Shown here piece by piece: positions 1 to 9,686 of a stretch of 64,000 bases of DNA. The stretch is from the NCBI RefSeq assembly GCF_025369935.1, contig NZ_CP104467.1, positions 1,255,001-1,319,000 on the forward strand, in the 5' to 3' direction. Under the pieces are notes generated by a model. It was not told the DNA's origin, searched no databases, and saw nothing but the letters and a program-made list of their open reading frames with translations. A program made the position numbers and the translations under genes. The stretch comes from Paenibacillus andongensis (GTDB taxonomy: Bacteria > Bacillota > Bacilli > Paenibacillales > NBRC-103111). Each line of letters starts with the position of its first letter. The stretch's first letter is position 1.

Positions 1-1529
1 CGGATAATACGATTCAGGAGCGAGTTCTTACGAAGATGAGATTGCGGGAGTATTTTTCTTCGTATGCCGTTAACAACTCTAACGGCATATCGATTAGTGC
101 TTTTGCCGAGGATGCCGGCGGATTGTGGACGCAAGATAGAACCTATAAAAATAGCGAGTGGTTTACGGCATTTATGACAGCGAACAAGCGCTGGACGACA
201 GCGCATAAAGATATCGATCAGTCGGACGAATTCATGAGAGCAAGATCGATTAACAGCTTTCTTTTTCCATTGGTGCAGCTGCAATCGTTAAAGAATGTCG
301 GGTTCATTAAAGTCAATTACCCTACAACCTTGCTTCGAAATGCGATTGAGAAGATTCGGGTCGGGAAGACGGGGAAAGTGATTTTGCTAACGAGCGAAGG
401 CAATAGTGTGTTGGATCAAAATATGTCAGAGGATCGGGACATTCTAAGGAGTGGTCTTGAGCAAATCGATAAACGCTTCGAGGGGGAGAATAGCGGGATT
501 TTCCCTATTGAGGATAAGGGGAATACGAATCTGCTCTTTTTCCGCAAATTGCCTGCTCAAAATTGGACGATTGTAGGCACCGTTCCCGAAGGAGAATTGT
601 ATGAGAAGATCACTCATATCAGGCAAACGATGCTTTTGGTTACTGCCCTTTTGCTTATTCTCGCCATACTGACGGCCTTCTGGTTGTCCGCAGGCATTAC
701 CAAACCGCTTAGTGTGATGGGCAAAGCGATGAAGCATGTGCAGCGCGGCGAATTTAATCAGGCTCTGCATGTGATGCCGAAAGTCAGGGAAGGACATAGT
801 GAAGTAGGCTATGTGACGGGGGTTTTCGAGCAAATGACGCACAGGTTGAGATATTTGATCGAAACTGAATTCGAAACGAATTTACGTCGAAAAAATGCCG
901 AATATAAGGCGCTGCTGCTGCAAATTAACCCGCATTTTTATAATAATACGCTTGAAATCATTAGTGGTCTGGCGGCTATGAAGCGGGAAGACCTAGTGAT
1001 GGACGCCACCGAGGCTTTAGGTAAAATGATGAGGTATTCGCTGAACCTCAATAGCGATTTGGTCCGAGTAGCCGAGGAAATGAGCTATATTCGTGATTAT
1101 CTGTTCATTCTCCTTTTGAGACATGAAGATCGATTACAAGTCGTAATAGAGGATGATCCCGCTGCTAAGGATTTCATGATTGCCAAGTTTATTATTCAGC
1201 CCTTGGTGGAAAATGCAGTGAAGTATAGTCTCGAGAAGGACGGTGTCGCACAGGTTACGCTGCGGACACAGGTGCAAGACGGTAGACTGATGATCTGTGT
1301 CAAAGATAATGGAATCGGCATGTCCCCCGAGTTGGTTCAAGATTTACTGGCTGAGATTAAGACGGGTGATTCTGTTGCCATTCTAAGCAGCGAGGGGCAA
1401 AGCATCGGACTTCGCAATGTTTTATCACGATGTCGGTTAAATTATGGGGAGCAATTTCACTTAGGCTTACATTCCAGGTTGGGCGAGGGGACGGAAATGA
1501 CCTTGTACCTTCCTCTGTTAAGGAGCTGA
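1..1529 (+). CDS. Sensor histidine kinase, YesM type (5' end outside window)
   Basis: The reading frame is open to the first base (codons begin at base 3), so the N-terminus lies upstream and the ATG at 36 is internal. What remains is the end of an extracellular dCache-like sensor, one transmembrane segment coded around 630-700, a HAMP-like linker, the His_kinase domain with the phospho-acceptor motif QINPHFYNN (His codon at 933-935) and a HATPase_c domain with N-box LVENAVKY and KDNGIGM. In this family the kinase senses an extracellular or binding-protein signal and phosphorylates the neighbouring AraC-type regulator. The regulator begins 9 bases downstream, so the two are one operon. The position before a GH32/permease cluster suggests a fructan-related signal, which is inference. 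Confidence 0.9.
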   Translation, partial: DNTIQERVLTKMRLREYFSSYAVNNSNGISISAFAEDAGGLWTQDRTYKNSEWFTAFMTANKRWTTAHKDIDQSDEFMRARSINSFLFPLVQLQSLKNVGFIKVNYPTTLLRNAIEKIRVGKTGKVILLTSEGNSVLDQNMSEDRDILRSGLEQIDKRFEGENSGIFPIEDKGNTNLLFFRKLPAQNWTIVGTVPEGELYEKITHIRQTMLLVTALLLILAILTAFWLSAGITKPLSVMGKAMKHVQRGEFNQALHVMPKVREGHSEVGYVTGVFEQMTHRLRYLIETEFETNLRRKNAEYKALLLQINPHFYNNTLEIISGLAAMKREDLVMDATEALGKMMRYSLNLNSDLVRVAEEMSYIRDYLFILLLRHEDRLQVVIEDDPAAKDFMIAKFIIQPLVENAVKYSLEKDGVAQVTLRTQVQDGRLMICVKDNGIGMSPELVQDLLAEIKTGDSVAILSSEGQSIGLRNVLSRCRLNYGEQFHLGLHSRLGEGTEMTLYLPLLRS

Positions 1530-1537
1530 CAACACAG

Positions 1538-3157
1538 ATGTACAGAATTATGCTGATCGATGACGAAGTCGGCGTACGAAACAGTATTAAAGCCAAAATT
1601 GATTGGAAATCTGCCGGATTTGAAATTGAATTAGAAGCAGCTAATGGTCTGGAAGCCATGCAGCTTCTTAGTGAGCAGCCGCTGCCCGATGTTGTGATTA
1701 CGGATGTCCGAATGCCGCAAATGGACGGTATAGCGTTCATCAAAGCGAGTAAGGAGAAGTTCCCCCATCTTCGTATCATCGTGCTTTCGGGCTACTCGGA
1801 TTTTGAATATATGAAGGCAGCCATCCAGCTGGGTGTGAAAGATTATTTACTAAAGCCCGTGGTGCGCAGCGAATTAACGGCACTCCTTGCCAAATTGTCC
1901 GAAGAATTGGAAGATGACCGCAATCGAATACGCGAACAAGAGCAAGAGGAAATGAAGAATCACCAACAGCTTCAGCTCATGCAGGAGCAATTAATTTGGC
2001 AGCTGGTGAAGGACGAATGGTTTAGTGTATCAACTGTGAAAGAACGGATGCAGCAATTACAGCTGTCTTCTTTGACTATAGATGATGTACATGCACAGTT
2101 TGTGACGGTGGAGATGAGAATTCCGCAAGGCCGCTTGGACGATTGGAGTGAGCGGAAAGACTTGCTCTATCTGGCATTCCAGATGATTTGCCGGGAGTCT
2201 GCTGAAAATTGGGAGCAGGTGTATCCCTTTTATCCGATTAGTCATCCCGCGATGATGCATTTTCTGATCCTTATTCAAGATCCTGTACAGCATAGTCGTT
2301 TCATGGAGGACTTCGTTCGCAAGCTCAAGCGAAATATCAAGAGTTACTTGAGAGTAGAGAGTGTAGTCGGCATAGGCGAGTCCATTAATGGCTTGAGGCA
2401 GTTGAAGGATGGTTATGCATCGAGCATGCTGGCTTGGAGCCAAGGCACGATCCATTCAGACAAGTCGGAGCCTAACCGAAATATGTTGGCATTGACACAT
2501 GCGTTTTCGCCGGAAGTAGAAAGAAAGCTGATGCAAACCATTGAAAATCTGGATATGCCTGCATTTACTAAGCAGCTGCAAACGATTTTCTCCGCCGAAC
2601 GAGACACGCCGATGTTTGTATTTACCTTTTTGACGCTTCGGATTATTTTGCTGTTTAATGCGATAGCCAAGAAGTTTGAACTCGGTGATGCCTCGCTGCA
2701 AAGCTATCTATGGAACTGTCAGATGACGGTGAGAGATTATTCGTCTAGGGAGCAAGTGTTGGAACAGCTTCATGAAATGGCGCAATTGGTGATGAATGAA
2801 GTAAGGAAAACGAGGTTCTCCAGCGGTCAGCAAATGATCGAAGCGATTCGCAATTATGTGGATGAGAACTTTTCCTATGAGCTCACGTTGGCTTCTCTTG
2901 CGGATATGTTTCATCTTAATGAGACCTACTTGTCCGGATTGTTTAAGACGAGCGTTGGCGTTACTTTTAGTGATTATGTCACGAAATTGCGACTAAGTAA
3001 GGCCGCGGTGCTGCTGGAAGAAAATGAACTGAAGCTAACGGATATTGCTACGCTGGTGGGCTACTCCAGTTCAAGTTACTTTAGTACGGCTTTTAAAAAG
3101 TATTATGGCAAAGGGCCTAAGGAGTATCGGGAAGAACTACTAAATAAAAAAGTGTAA
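1538..3157 (+). CDS. Response regulator, YesN type (REC + AraC HTH)
   Basis: This is a 539-residue regulator. Its N-terminal receiver domain has acidic residues D8/D9, phospho-acceptor D56 in ITDVRMP and the KPV motif near 104. A linker of about 300 residues follows, then a C-terminal AraC double helix-turn-helix (roughly 440-535, with the IATLVGYSSSSYFSTAFKK-type signature). An in-frame GTG/ATG reading extends upstream into the kinase gene, but ATG 1538 is chosen because translation from it begins directly with the receiver fold and AAGGAG lies at 1520-1525. It is probably phosphorylated by the preceding kinase and probably activates the downstream fructan genes. A terminator separates it from the next gene. 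Confidence 0.92.
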   Translation: MYRIMLIDDEVGVRNSIKAKIDWKSAGFEIELEAANGLEAMQLLSEQPLPDVVITDVRMPQMDGIAFIKASKEKFPHLRIIVLSGYSDFEYMKAAIQLGVKDYLLKPVVRSELTALLAKLSEELEDDRNRIREQEQEEMKNHQQLQLMQEQLIWQLVKDEWFSVSTVKERMQQLQLSSLTIDDVHAQFVTVEMRIPQGRLDDWSERKDLLYLAFQMICRESAENWEQVYPFYPISHPAMMHFLILIQDPVQHSRFMEDFVRKLKRNIKSYLRVESVVGIGESINGLRQLKDGYASSMLAWSQGTIHSDKSEPNRNMLALTHAFSPEVERKLMQTIENLDMPAFTKQLQTIFSAERDTPMFVFTFLTLRIILLFNAIAKKFELGDASLQSYLWNCQMTVRDYSSREQVLEQLHEMAQLVMNEVRKTRFSSGQQMIEAIRNYVDENFSYELTLASLADMFHLNETYLSGLFKTSVGVTFSDYVTKLRLSKAAVLLEENELKLTDIATLVGYSSSSYFSTAFKKYYGKGPKEYREELLNKKV

Positions 3158-3181
3158 TCATTACAAAATCATAGCCTACCC

Positions 3182-3214
3182 AAGTCCCTGCATTTGCAGA
3201 GGACTTATTTTTTT
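3182..3214 (+). terminator. Rho-independent terminator after the kinase/regulator pair
   Basis: The arms AAGTCC (3182-3187) and GGACTT (3201-3206) pair, with an inner TGCA/TGCA stem, and are followed by ATTTTTTT. It ends the two-component operon, so the GH32 gene at 3322 should have its own promoter. A TACAAT -10-like box lies at 3275-3280 but no well-spaced -35 is visible, as expected if an activator is needed. Confidence 0.8.
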
Positions 3215-3321
3215 GCAAATAAAATTGAAAGGCAACACCCGATGATTTTGAAATCTTTCTTCGTACGGACTCGGTACAATAACGATACAGAAAATGATGG
3301 CGACATGCACAAGGAGGAAGT

Positions 3322-5172
3322 ATGCGGAAGAAATTAGGGTTATGGGCAGTTGGTGCTGCCATAGTCGTACTTCTAGGAGTGGGGGTGGCGGTTCTGGTTA
3401 AAAGTGATGGCAAATCGACGCACTCAGCTGAAAGCGCAGCTTTTACGTATGCGAGCGATCCTAATTATTATACGGAAAAGTTCCGTCCGCAGTATCACTT
3501 ATCGCCGGAATCCGGCAATATGAGTGATCCGAACGGGATGGTCTATTTCGAAGGCGAGTATCACCAATTTTATCAAAACAGCGCTCAATGGGGACATGCG
3601 GTAAGTAAGGATCTCCTCCATTGGGAGCATCTCCCAGTAGCTCTGGCTCGGGATTCCTTGGGGGAGATTTGGTCTGGGAGCGCCGTGGTAGATAGCAAGG
3701 ATACGAGCGGATTTTTTGGCGGCAAAGCGGGTTTGGTCGCGATTTTTACCCATTTTAAAGGCGGTCTTCAGTCGCAAAGCATTGCCTACAGCGCGGACAA
3801 AGGCCGGACATGGACCAAATATGAAGGTAACCCGGTGATTCCGAATCCGGGCTTGAAGGATTTTCGAGATCCGAAGGTCATCTGGCATGCGCCTACCCGT
3901 TCTTGGGTGATGGTTGTTTCCGCGGATAACAAAGTTCAATTTTACACATCGCCCGACTTGAAATCATGGAAAATGACCAGTGAATTCGGAAGCGATCAGG
4001 GCTCGCACGCAGCAGTATGGGAATGCCCGGACTTGTTTGAGCTGCCAATTGAGGGATCCAAAACGAAAAAGTGGGTGTTAGCGGTAAGTATCGGCAGCAA
4101 CGATACGACGAAGGGCTCAACAGCGCAATACTTCGTAGGTACGTTCGACGGGCTAACGTTCAAGAATGATAATAAGCCATCTGACGTTCTTTGGACGGAT
4201 TATGGCAAAGATTTCTATGCTGCTGTGTCCTATTCGGATATTCCGGCCAAAGATGGACGCCGCATCTGGCTGGGCTGGATGTCGAATTGGCGTTATCCGT
4301 TCGCGATGCCGACAGGCAGCTGGAAGGGGAACATGTCCATTCCCCGCGAGCTTAGGCTGAGGAATATTCCAGATCAAGGCTTGCGGCTGATTCAGGAGCC
4401 TGTGAAAGAACTCCAGACTTTGCGTGGTAAAGAAGTTGCCCTGTCCAAGCAGGAACTGACTGCAGGACATAATCCGTTCGATGCCATCAAAGGAACATCC
4501 TATGAGTTGGTTACTGAACTGTCCGTTCAGCCGAATGCAAAATTGGTGTTCAAGCTTAGAAAAGGAAGCGGCCAGGAAACGAGCGTCAACTACGATGCCA
4601 AAACGGAGCAGTTGACGGTAGATCGATCACATTCAGGCATCACCTCATTCGAGAAGGGCTTTGCTGAGAAAGTTTCGGCACCGCTGAAGCTGAAGGATGG
4701 CAAGCTCAAGCTCCGATTTTTTGTAGATGAATCGAGTCTTGAGGTATTTGGGAACGATGGCGAGGCTGTCGTCACCTGTTTGATTTTTCCTGATCCGACG
4801 AGTAACCGATTGGAGTTAACTGCCTCGGAAGGCAGCGCCACGCTGGACAATGCTCAGTTTTATCCGATGCAAACGGTATGGCGGAATGAGGATGTGAATG
4901 CCTTCAAGCCACAGCGGATTGTGCTAAGTAAGAGCACGCTCGATGTGCTAGTAGATGGCAGTCAGCAGGTTGAAGCTTCGGTCATTCCATTAAGCGCTCC
5001 GCAGCTGTTGAAATGGCAGTCTAGCAGTGATGCGATTGCAACGATTACAGCGGTTGACGAAGGAGCTATAGTGAAGGGCGTTCAGGCGGGGCAGGCTGAG
5101 ATCAAGGCGTTCAGCCCAGACGGGAGTGTGGTTTCGAGCTTCAAGGTTTTTGTCTACGAAGGAAATAAATAA
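3322..5172 (+). CDS. Exported GH32 fructan hydrolase (levanase/inulinase type) with C-terminal Big2-like domain
   Basis: This is a 616-residue glycoside hydrolase family 32 enzyme, predicted to release fructose from fructans outside the membrane. A basic start and one hydrophobic stretch (about 8-27) form a signal peptide or signal anchor with no clear cleavage site. The five-blade propeller follows with nucleophile D69 in MSDPNG, the transition-state stabiliser in R182-D183 (FRDPK) and acid/base E234 in WECPD. A beta-sandwich covers about 370-525, and a bacterial Ig-like (Big2) domain with the KWQSSSDAIATI-type pattern fills about 530-616. AAGGAGGAAG lies at 3311-3320, just before ATG. The downstream permease gene starts within 25 bases, so they are one operon. 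The split between levan, inulin and sucrose cannot be read from sequence. Confidence 0.92.
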   Translation: MRKKLGLWAVGAAIVVLLGVGVAVLVKSDGKSTHSAESAAFTYASDPNYYTEKFRPQYHLSPESGNMSDPNGMVYFEGEYHQFYQNSAQWGHAVSKDLLHWEHLPVALARDSLGEIWSGSAVVDSKDTSGFFGGKAGLVAIFTHFKGGLQSQSIAYSADKGRTWTKYEGNPVIPNPGLKDFRDPKVIWHAPTRSWVMVVSADNKVQFYTSPDLKSWKMTSEFGSDQGSHAAVWECPDLFELPIEGSKTKKWVLAVSIGSNDTTKGSTAQYFVGTFDGLTFKNDNKPSDVLWTDYGKDFYAAVSYSDIPAKDGRRIWLGWMSNWRYPFAMPTGSWKGNMSIPRELRLRNIPDQGLRLIQEPVKELQTLRGKEVALSKQELTAGHNPFDAIKGTSYELVTELSVQPNAKLVFKLRKGSGQETSVNYDAKTEQLTVDRSHSGITSFEKGFAEKVSAPLKLKDGKLKLRFFVDESSLEVFGNDGEAVVTCLIFPDPTSNRLELTASEGSATLDNAQFYPMQTVWRNEDVNAFKPQRIVLSKSTLDVLVDGSQQVEASVIPLSAPQLLKWQSSSDAIATITAVDEGAIVKGVQAGQAEIKAFSPDGSVVSSFKVFVYEGNK

Positions 5173-5192
5173 GTGGAATGGAGAGAGAGACC

Positions 5193-6110
5193 ATGGATAC
5201 AGCGATACAAACAGCGGTAGATACTAAAATAAAATCGCGAAGCTTCCGAAAGCATGAGCAAGCAACCGCATTCTGGTTTATTTTCCCGGCGATAGCCTTA
5301 TTGCTTGTCTTCGTGTTTTACCCCATGCTGCAAGCCTTCATCATCAGTTTTAAAAACTACTCGCTAGTTGGCGCAGGCGATGTATTTGTCGGAATGGACA
5401 ATTATGTTCATTTGATGAAGGACCGCGCCTTCTTTAACAGTCTGAAGCATTCGTTTTATTTTGCTATCCTTGTGATCCCGATTCAAACGAGCATCGCTCT
5501 GGGGCTAGCGCTATTGATCCAGAAGAAAACGGCAGCGGCAGGTTTGTTCCGAACGCTCTATTTTATCCCGGTTATCATTTCGACAGCGGTGGCTGCAACG
5601 GTTTTTAAGCTGATTTACAATAAAGAGTTTGGGCTTTTGAACAGTGTTCTCAAGGCGCTGCATCTGCCGGTTACAAGCTTTCTATCGGATCCGGACACGG
5701 CGATGAATGGCATAATTGTGCTCGGGATCTGGAAGGGCGCCGGATTTTTCATGATCATCTTTCTGGCAGGTCTGAACAATATTTCCCCTGATCTATACGA
5801 AGCTGCCAGAGTGGATGGCGCATCTAGGATTCAGCAATTTTTCAAAATTACGCTTCCGTTGTTGAATCGGACCATGGCCTTCGTTGTCATTATGACGACG
5901 ATTGATGCAATCAAGCTGTCAGGGCTCGTTTTCGTATTGACAAATGGAGGGCCGAACAGCTCGACGGAGACGGTTGTTTTCTATATTTATAAGCAGGCTT
6001 TTACGCAAATGAGAATGGGGTATGCGACAGCGGCGGCTTTTGTGCTCTTTGCGATCGTGCTAGCCATTTCACTTATCCAAATGAAGCTGTTTAGCAAAGA
6101 CACTGATTAA
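5193..6110 (+). CDS. Sugar ABC transporter permease, MalF/UgpA type (CUT1)
   Basis: This is an integral membrane subunit of a carbohydrate importer with six predicted transmembrane segments. The cytoplasmic EAA loop reads YEAARVDGASRIQQFFKITLP, which docks to the ATPase. An upstream in-frame ATG exists at 5178, but GGAGAG at 5180-5185 is placed correctly only for ATG 5193, giving 305 residues. It sits between an exported fructanase and a second permease and presumably imports fructo-oligosaccharides or sucrose. No binding protein or ATPase gene is present in this operon. CUT1 ATPases are often encoded elsewhere and shared, but the missing binding protein is less usual and may lie upstream of the window. 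Confidence 0.93.
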   Translation: MDTAIQTAVDTKIKSRSFRKHEQATAFWFIFPAIALLLVFVFYPMLQAFIISFKNYSLVGAGDVFVGMDNYVHLMKDRAFFNSLKHSFYFAILVIPIQTSIALGLALLIQKKTAAAGLFRTLYFIPVIISTAVAATVFKLIYNKEFGLLNSVLKALHLPVTSFLSDPDTAMNGIIVLGIWKGAGFFMIIFLAGLNNISPDLYEAARVDGASRIQQFFKITLPLLNRTMAFVVIMTTIDAIKLSGLVFVLTNGGPNSSTETVVFYIYKQAFTQMRMGYATAAAFVLFAIVLAISLIQMKLFSKDTD

Positions 6111-6131
6111 AGAGGAGAGAAGGGAATCGCT

Positions 6132-6968
6132 ATGAAGAGGGTAACCAACATCGTAGGAATGATCATCATGATTGTGATCGCTCTGATTTCTGTCGCTCCG
6201 ATCCTATGGATGGTCGCTGGCTCGTTTCGCCCGTACCAGGAGCTTTTTAAATATACGTCTCTGAATATTCATCTGCTAATTCCTGTTGAATGGACGGGAC
6301 GTAATTTTCATAATGTCATTTTCAATGCGCGAAATCCGTTTCTTCGTTATATCTGGAATACTTTGTTCGTGGCTTCGATTGTCACCGCGCTTGTGCTTAT
6401 CATTAACTCGATGGCAGCTTTTGCGTTTGCTAAACTCAGGTTTCGTTTTAAAACGGTCGTTTTCGCTCTGTTTATGTCCGCGATGATTATACCAGGTGAA
6501 GTTACGCTCGTGCCAAATTACTTGCTCATGCATGATCTAGGCTGGCTTAATTCATATAAAGCGCTGATCGTACCTTCGATGCTGTCCGTGTTTGGCATCT
6601 TTATGCTGCGGCAATTTTTCGCTGAGGTCCCGAATGAAATGATGGAAGCAGCACGCATTGATGGAGCTAGCTTACCACGCACATTCGTATCCATCGTGCT
6701 TCCGGCGGCAGTTCCCGCATTGATTACACTCGGTCTGATGACGTTCCTTGGCAATTGGGATTCCTATCTCTGGCCGCTCATTGTGATCAATGATCAGAAG
6801 ATGCAAATGATTCAAGTGGGTATTTCCACATTTTCCTCTAACGAAGGTACGGATTGGTCCAAAGTATTAGCGGCGAACACACTTTCGACAGTGCCGATTC
6901 TGTTGCTGTTCTTGTTCTTGCAACGTTACTATATCCAGGGTATCACGATGTCAGGTATTAAAGGTTGA
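6132..6968 (+). CDS. Sugar ABC transporter permease, MalG/UgpE type (CUT1)
   Basis: This is the second membrane subunit of the same importer, 278 residues with six predicted transmembrane segments. The EAA loop (MEAARIDGASLPRTFVSIVLP) and the C-terminal end GITMSGIKG are typical of MalG-type partners. GAGGAGAGAAGG lies just before the start. It begins 21 bases after the first permease, so the two are translated from one message and form the heterodimeric channel. Confidence 0.93.
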   Translation: MKRVTNIVGMIIMIVIALISVAPILWMVAGSFRPYQELFKYTSLNIHLLIPVEWTGRNFHNVIFNARNPFLRYIWNTLFVASIVTALVLIINSMAAFAFAKLRFRFKTVVFALFMSAMIIPGEVTLVPNYLLMHDLGWLNSYKALIVPSMLSVFGIFMLRQFFAEVPNEMMEAARIDGASLPRTFVSIVLPAAVPALITLGLMTFLGNWDSYLWPLIVINDQKMQMIQVGISTFSSNEGTDWSKVLAANTLSTVPILLLFLFLQRYYIQGITMSGIKG

Positions 6969-7007
6969 TCCAAGGAGTTTGCATAATGTGGAGAAAGGAA
7001 GCTTAGG

Positions 7008-7979
7008 ATGAACTATGATGCAGTTGCACTAGGGGAGTACTTAATTGATTTTACACCTCAAGGGTTATCAGACGCCGGACAGCCTGTGTTTGAGCGCAAT
7101 CCGGGAGGAGCTCCCGTGAACGTTGTGGCCGCTATGGCTAAGCTCGGTATGAAGACCGGGTTCATTGGGAAAGTGGGAAATGATCCCTTTGGCGGGTATT
7201 TGCGGCAAGCTTTGCTGCAGCAGGGTGTGTCAGACAGCGGGCTGATCGCTACTGACGAGGCCCATACGACAATGGCCTTCATTCATTTGGATGCCCAGGG
7301 CGATAGATCCTTTCATTTCTCACGAAAGCCCGGCGCTGATCAGCTGCTGAGAGAGGATGAGGTGAATCCAGCCATGCTGGAGGGAACGCGGATTTTTCAC
7401 TTTGGATCGATTTCGATGACCGCGGAACCCTCTTACACGGCTACGATGAAGTCTGTGCAGAAAGCCAAGGAGAAAGGTGCGCTTATTTCGTATGATCCCA
7501 ACTGGCGTCCTTCTTTGTGGGAAGACGAACAGCATGCTAGGAAGACTATTCAAGAGGGCTTAAATCTTGCTGATCTTGTTAAAGTTTCCGAAGAAGAGAT
7601 CATCTTTCTGACAGGGCAGCAGAATATAGAGCTTGCATCCAAACAGTTGATGGAGCGGTATTCCATTCAATTGCTATTAGTAACAGCGGGATCTGTAGGC
7701 TCATTTTATCGGATGAACGATTGGTGGGGTAAGGTGGATAGCTATTCGGTTCATACCGTTGATACAACAGGTGCAGGAGATGGCTTTCTCGGAGCTTTTC
7801 TATACCAGGTGTTAATGTTGGGGAAACCTTTACAGGCTTGGCGTGAGGATGAACTATGCAGTGCTTTGAGATTCGCGAATGCAGCAGGTGCTTTAGCTAC
7901 GACTCGGAAAGGTGCCATTCCATCCCTTGGGACAATTGAAGAAATTGAAGCATTGTTGCGAGCTGAAAATGTGTTATAG
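7008..7979 (+). CDS. scrK: Fructokinase, PfkB/ribokinase family
   Basis: This cytoplasmic kinase is predicted to convert fructose to fructose-6-phosphate. The 323-residue protein has the N-terminal PfkB signature (GGAPVNVVAAMAKLG, about 33-47), the substrate-side GKVGNDPFG stretch and the C-terminal signature DTTGAGDGF with catalytic base D258. It lies 40 bases after the permease gene and just before a cytoplasmic GH32 gene. Fructose released inside the cell is therefore the likely substrate. The family also contains 2-dehydro-3-deoxygluconate kinases, but the context favours fructokinase. Confidence 0.9.
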   Translation: MNYDAVALGEYLIDFTPQGLSDAGQPVFERNPGGAPVNVVAAMAKLGMKTGFIGKVGNDPFGGYLRQALLQQGVSDSGLIATDEAHTTMAFIHLDAQGDRSFHFSRKPGADQLLREDEVNPAMLEGTRIFHFGSISMTAEPSYTATMKSVQKAKEKGALISYDPNWRPSLWEDEQHARKTIQEGLNLADLVKVSEEEIIFLTGQQNIELASKQLMERYSIQLLLVTAGSVGSFYRMNDWWGKVDSYSVHTVDTTGAGDGFLGAFLYQVLMLGKPLQAWREDELCSALRFANAAGALATTRKGAIPSLGTIEEIEALLRAENVL

Positions 7980-8005
7980 ATATTTAGGAATGAGGGGGAA
8001 ATAGG

Positions 8006-9514
8006 ATGAGTCAACATCAAGTAGACAAGGAACGGAATAAGGTTCACGAAGATCAAGTAGTACTAGCCAATACGGCGTTGGGGCAAGCCTCAGAAACAGT
8101 GGTAGAGAGCACCTTCAGGCTGTACTATCATTTGATGCCTCCAACAGGCTGGATGAATGATCCGAATGGCCTGATTTATTTTAATCATGAACATCATGTG
8201 TTTTATCAGCACTATCCTTATGAGCCCAAAGCGGGACCGATGCACTGGGGACATGCTAAGAGTAAAGACTTGGTGAACTGGGAGCATCTGCCCATAGCGT
8301 TGGCGCCATCAGAAAATTACGATCTGGGAGAAACCGGTGGCTACGGTTGCTGGTCTGGCAGTGCTGTGGACGATAACGGCGTGCTGACGTTGATCTACAC
8401 GGGGCATGTCGATGGACGCACACCCACTGAAGTACAGTGTATTGCCACAAGCACAGATGGGGTTACTTTCACCAAAGCAGCGAATAACCCTGTTATTGCT
8501 GGCGCGCCAGAGGAAGGTGGATTCGGATTTCGGGATCCAAAGGTTTGGCAGCATGATGGTGTATGGTACATGGTTGTTGGATACGGGAAAGACGGCTTGG
8601 GCAAAGCGCTGCTGTATAAATCTCCTGATCTGCGGGATTGGAGCTATATCGGGATCGCAGCTGAAAGTGATGGCACGATGGGGGATATGTGGGAGTGCCC
8701 GGATTTGTTTCCGCTGGGGAACGGAAATGAGCACGTGCTGGTGATTTCCCCTATGAATATGGGAACGACGAAGACGATGTATCTAAGTGGCAAGCTTAGC
8801 TATGAGACCGGAATATTCGACTACCGTTATGCGGAGCGTCTGGACTATGGCTTCGATTTCTATGCGCCGCAAACGTTCGTGGACGGACAGGGAAGGCGCA
8901 TTCTCATTGGCTGGATGAATATTTGGGGCGCTCAAATGCCGGAGCAGGAGCATGGTTGGATGGGGGCTCTTACCCTGCCTCGCGAGCTGACACTTTCAGA
9001 GGACGGGACGCTGCGGATAGAGCCTGTGGAGGAATTGAAAGCCATGCGCGGGATTCATCAACGTGTAAACAATCTATCTATCTGTGCGGATACGGAAGTG
9101 CCTTTGCCAGAAATTCATGGGGATGCGATTGAACTTATCGCCGTTTTTAACACGGATAAATTATCTGGCGATGCTGAGTTCGGTTTGCTGCTTCGCTGTT
9201 CAGAGGATGGTTCCGAGTACACGGAAGTGAGCTATTCGGCTGCTGACCGTAAGCTTAGAGTGGATCGTAATCACTCTGGTACAGGCGAAGCGGGTGTGAG
9301 TGAAGTAGATCTGAATCCTCTGGAGGATGGCCGCATTAAGCTGCAGATTTTCATTGACCGCTCCTCAGTTGAGCTATTTGCTAATAACGGGCTGAAAACC
9401 GTAACGAACCGCATTTACCCGAAACCTGACAGTCTGGGAATCAAGCTATTTGCCAGGAATGGAGAAGTATCTCTGGAAAGCTTGGACGCATGGAAGTTAA
9501 CAACGGAAGGGTAA
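8006..9514 (+). CDS. Cytoplasmic GH32 beta-fructofuranosidase (sucrose-6-P hydrolase/fructosidase type)
   Basis: This is a 502-residue GH32 enzyme without a signal peptide, so it should act on imported sucrose or fructo-oligosaccharides. The motifs are intact: nucleophile D52 in WMNDPNG, FRDPK in the middle of the propeller and acid/base E230 in WECPD. The C-terminal beta-sandwich ends with the family pattern DRSSVELFANNG. Its length matches SacA/ScrB-like enzymes. It follows the fructokinase by 26 bases with GAGGGGGAAATAGG as ribosome site, and it is the last gene of the operon. Because the importer is an ABC system rather than a PTS, the substrate is more likely unphosphorylated. Confidence 0.93.
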   Translation: MSQHQVDKERNKVHEDQVVLANTALGQASETVVESTFRLYYHLMPPTGWMNDPNGLIYFNHEHHVFYQHYPYEPKAGPMHWGHAKSKDLVNWEHLPIALAPSENYDLGETGGYGCWSGSAVDDNGVLTLIYTGHVDGRTPTEVQCIATSTDGVTFTKAANNPVIAGAPEEGGFGFRDPKVWQHDGVWYMVVGYGKDGLGKALLYKSPDLRDWSYIGIAAESDGTMGDMWECPDLFPLGNGNEHVLVISPMNMGTTKTMYLSGKLSYETGIFDYRYAERLDYGFDFYAPQTFVDGQGRRILIGWMNIWGAQMPEQEHGWMGALTLPRELTLSEDGTLRIEPVEELKAMRGIHQRVNNLSICADTEVPLPEIHGDAIELIAVFNTDKLSGDAEFGLLLRCSEDGSEYTEVSYSAADRKLRVDRNHSGTGEAGVSEVDLNPLEDGRIKLQIFIDRSSVELFANNGLKTVTNRIYPKPDSLGIKLFARNGEVSLESLDAWKLTTEG

Positions 9515-9686
9515 ATAGGTCATCGATGATAAGAAAGGCGCTTAGTGAAGCTCAAAAGGAAAGAAACAAAAAGAAGAAGCCACAGTTGTCCGTAAGCAAC
9601 TACCTTCTGTCAGTGGATGAACTCAGTGGATGAACAACCTGCATTTCATGCATGATAACTCTGCAAAAAGTAGAGTGATAGGGGAT

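Noticed and set aside
1430..1537. Upstream extension of the first response regulator inside the kinase gene
   Set aside because: The extra 36 residues overlap the kinase in another frame, have no receiver-domain similarity, and a proper ribosome site exists before ATG 1538.
3248..3280. Promoter TTGAAA...TACAAT before the first GH32 gene
   Set aside because: The spacing is 21 bases, too long for a standard sigma-A promoter. Only the -10-like box is mentioned in the annotation.
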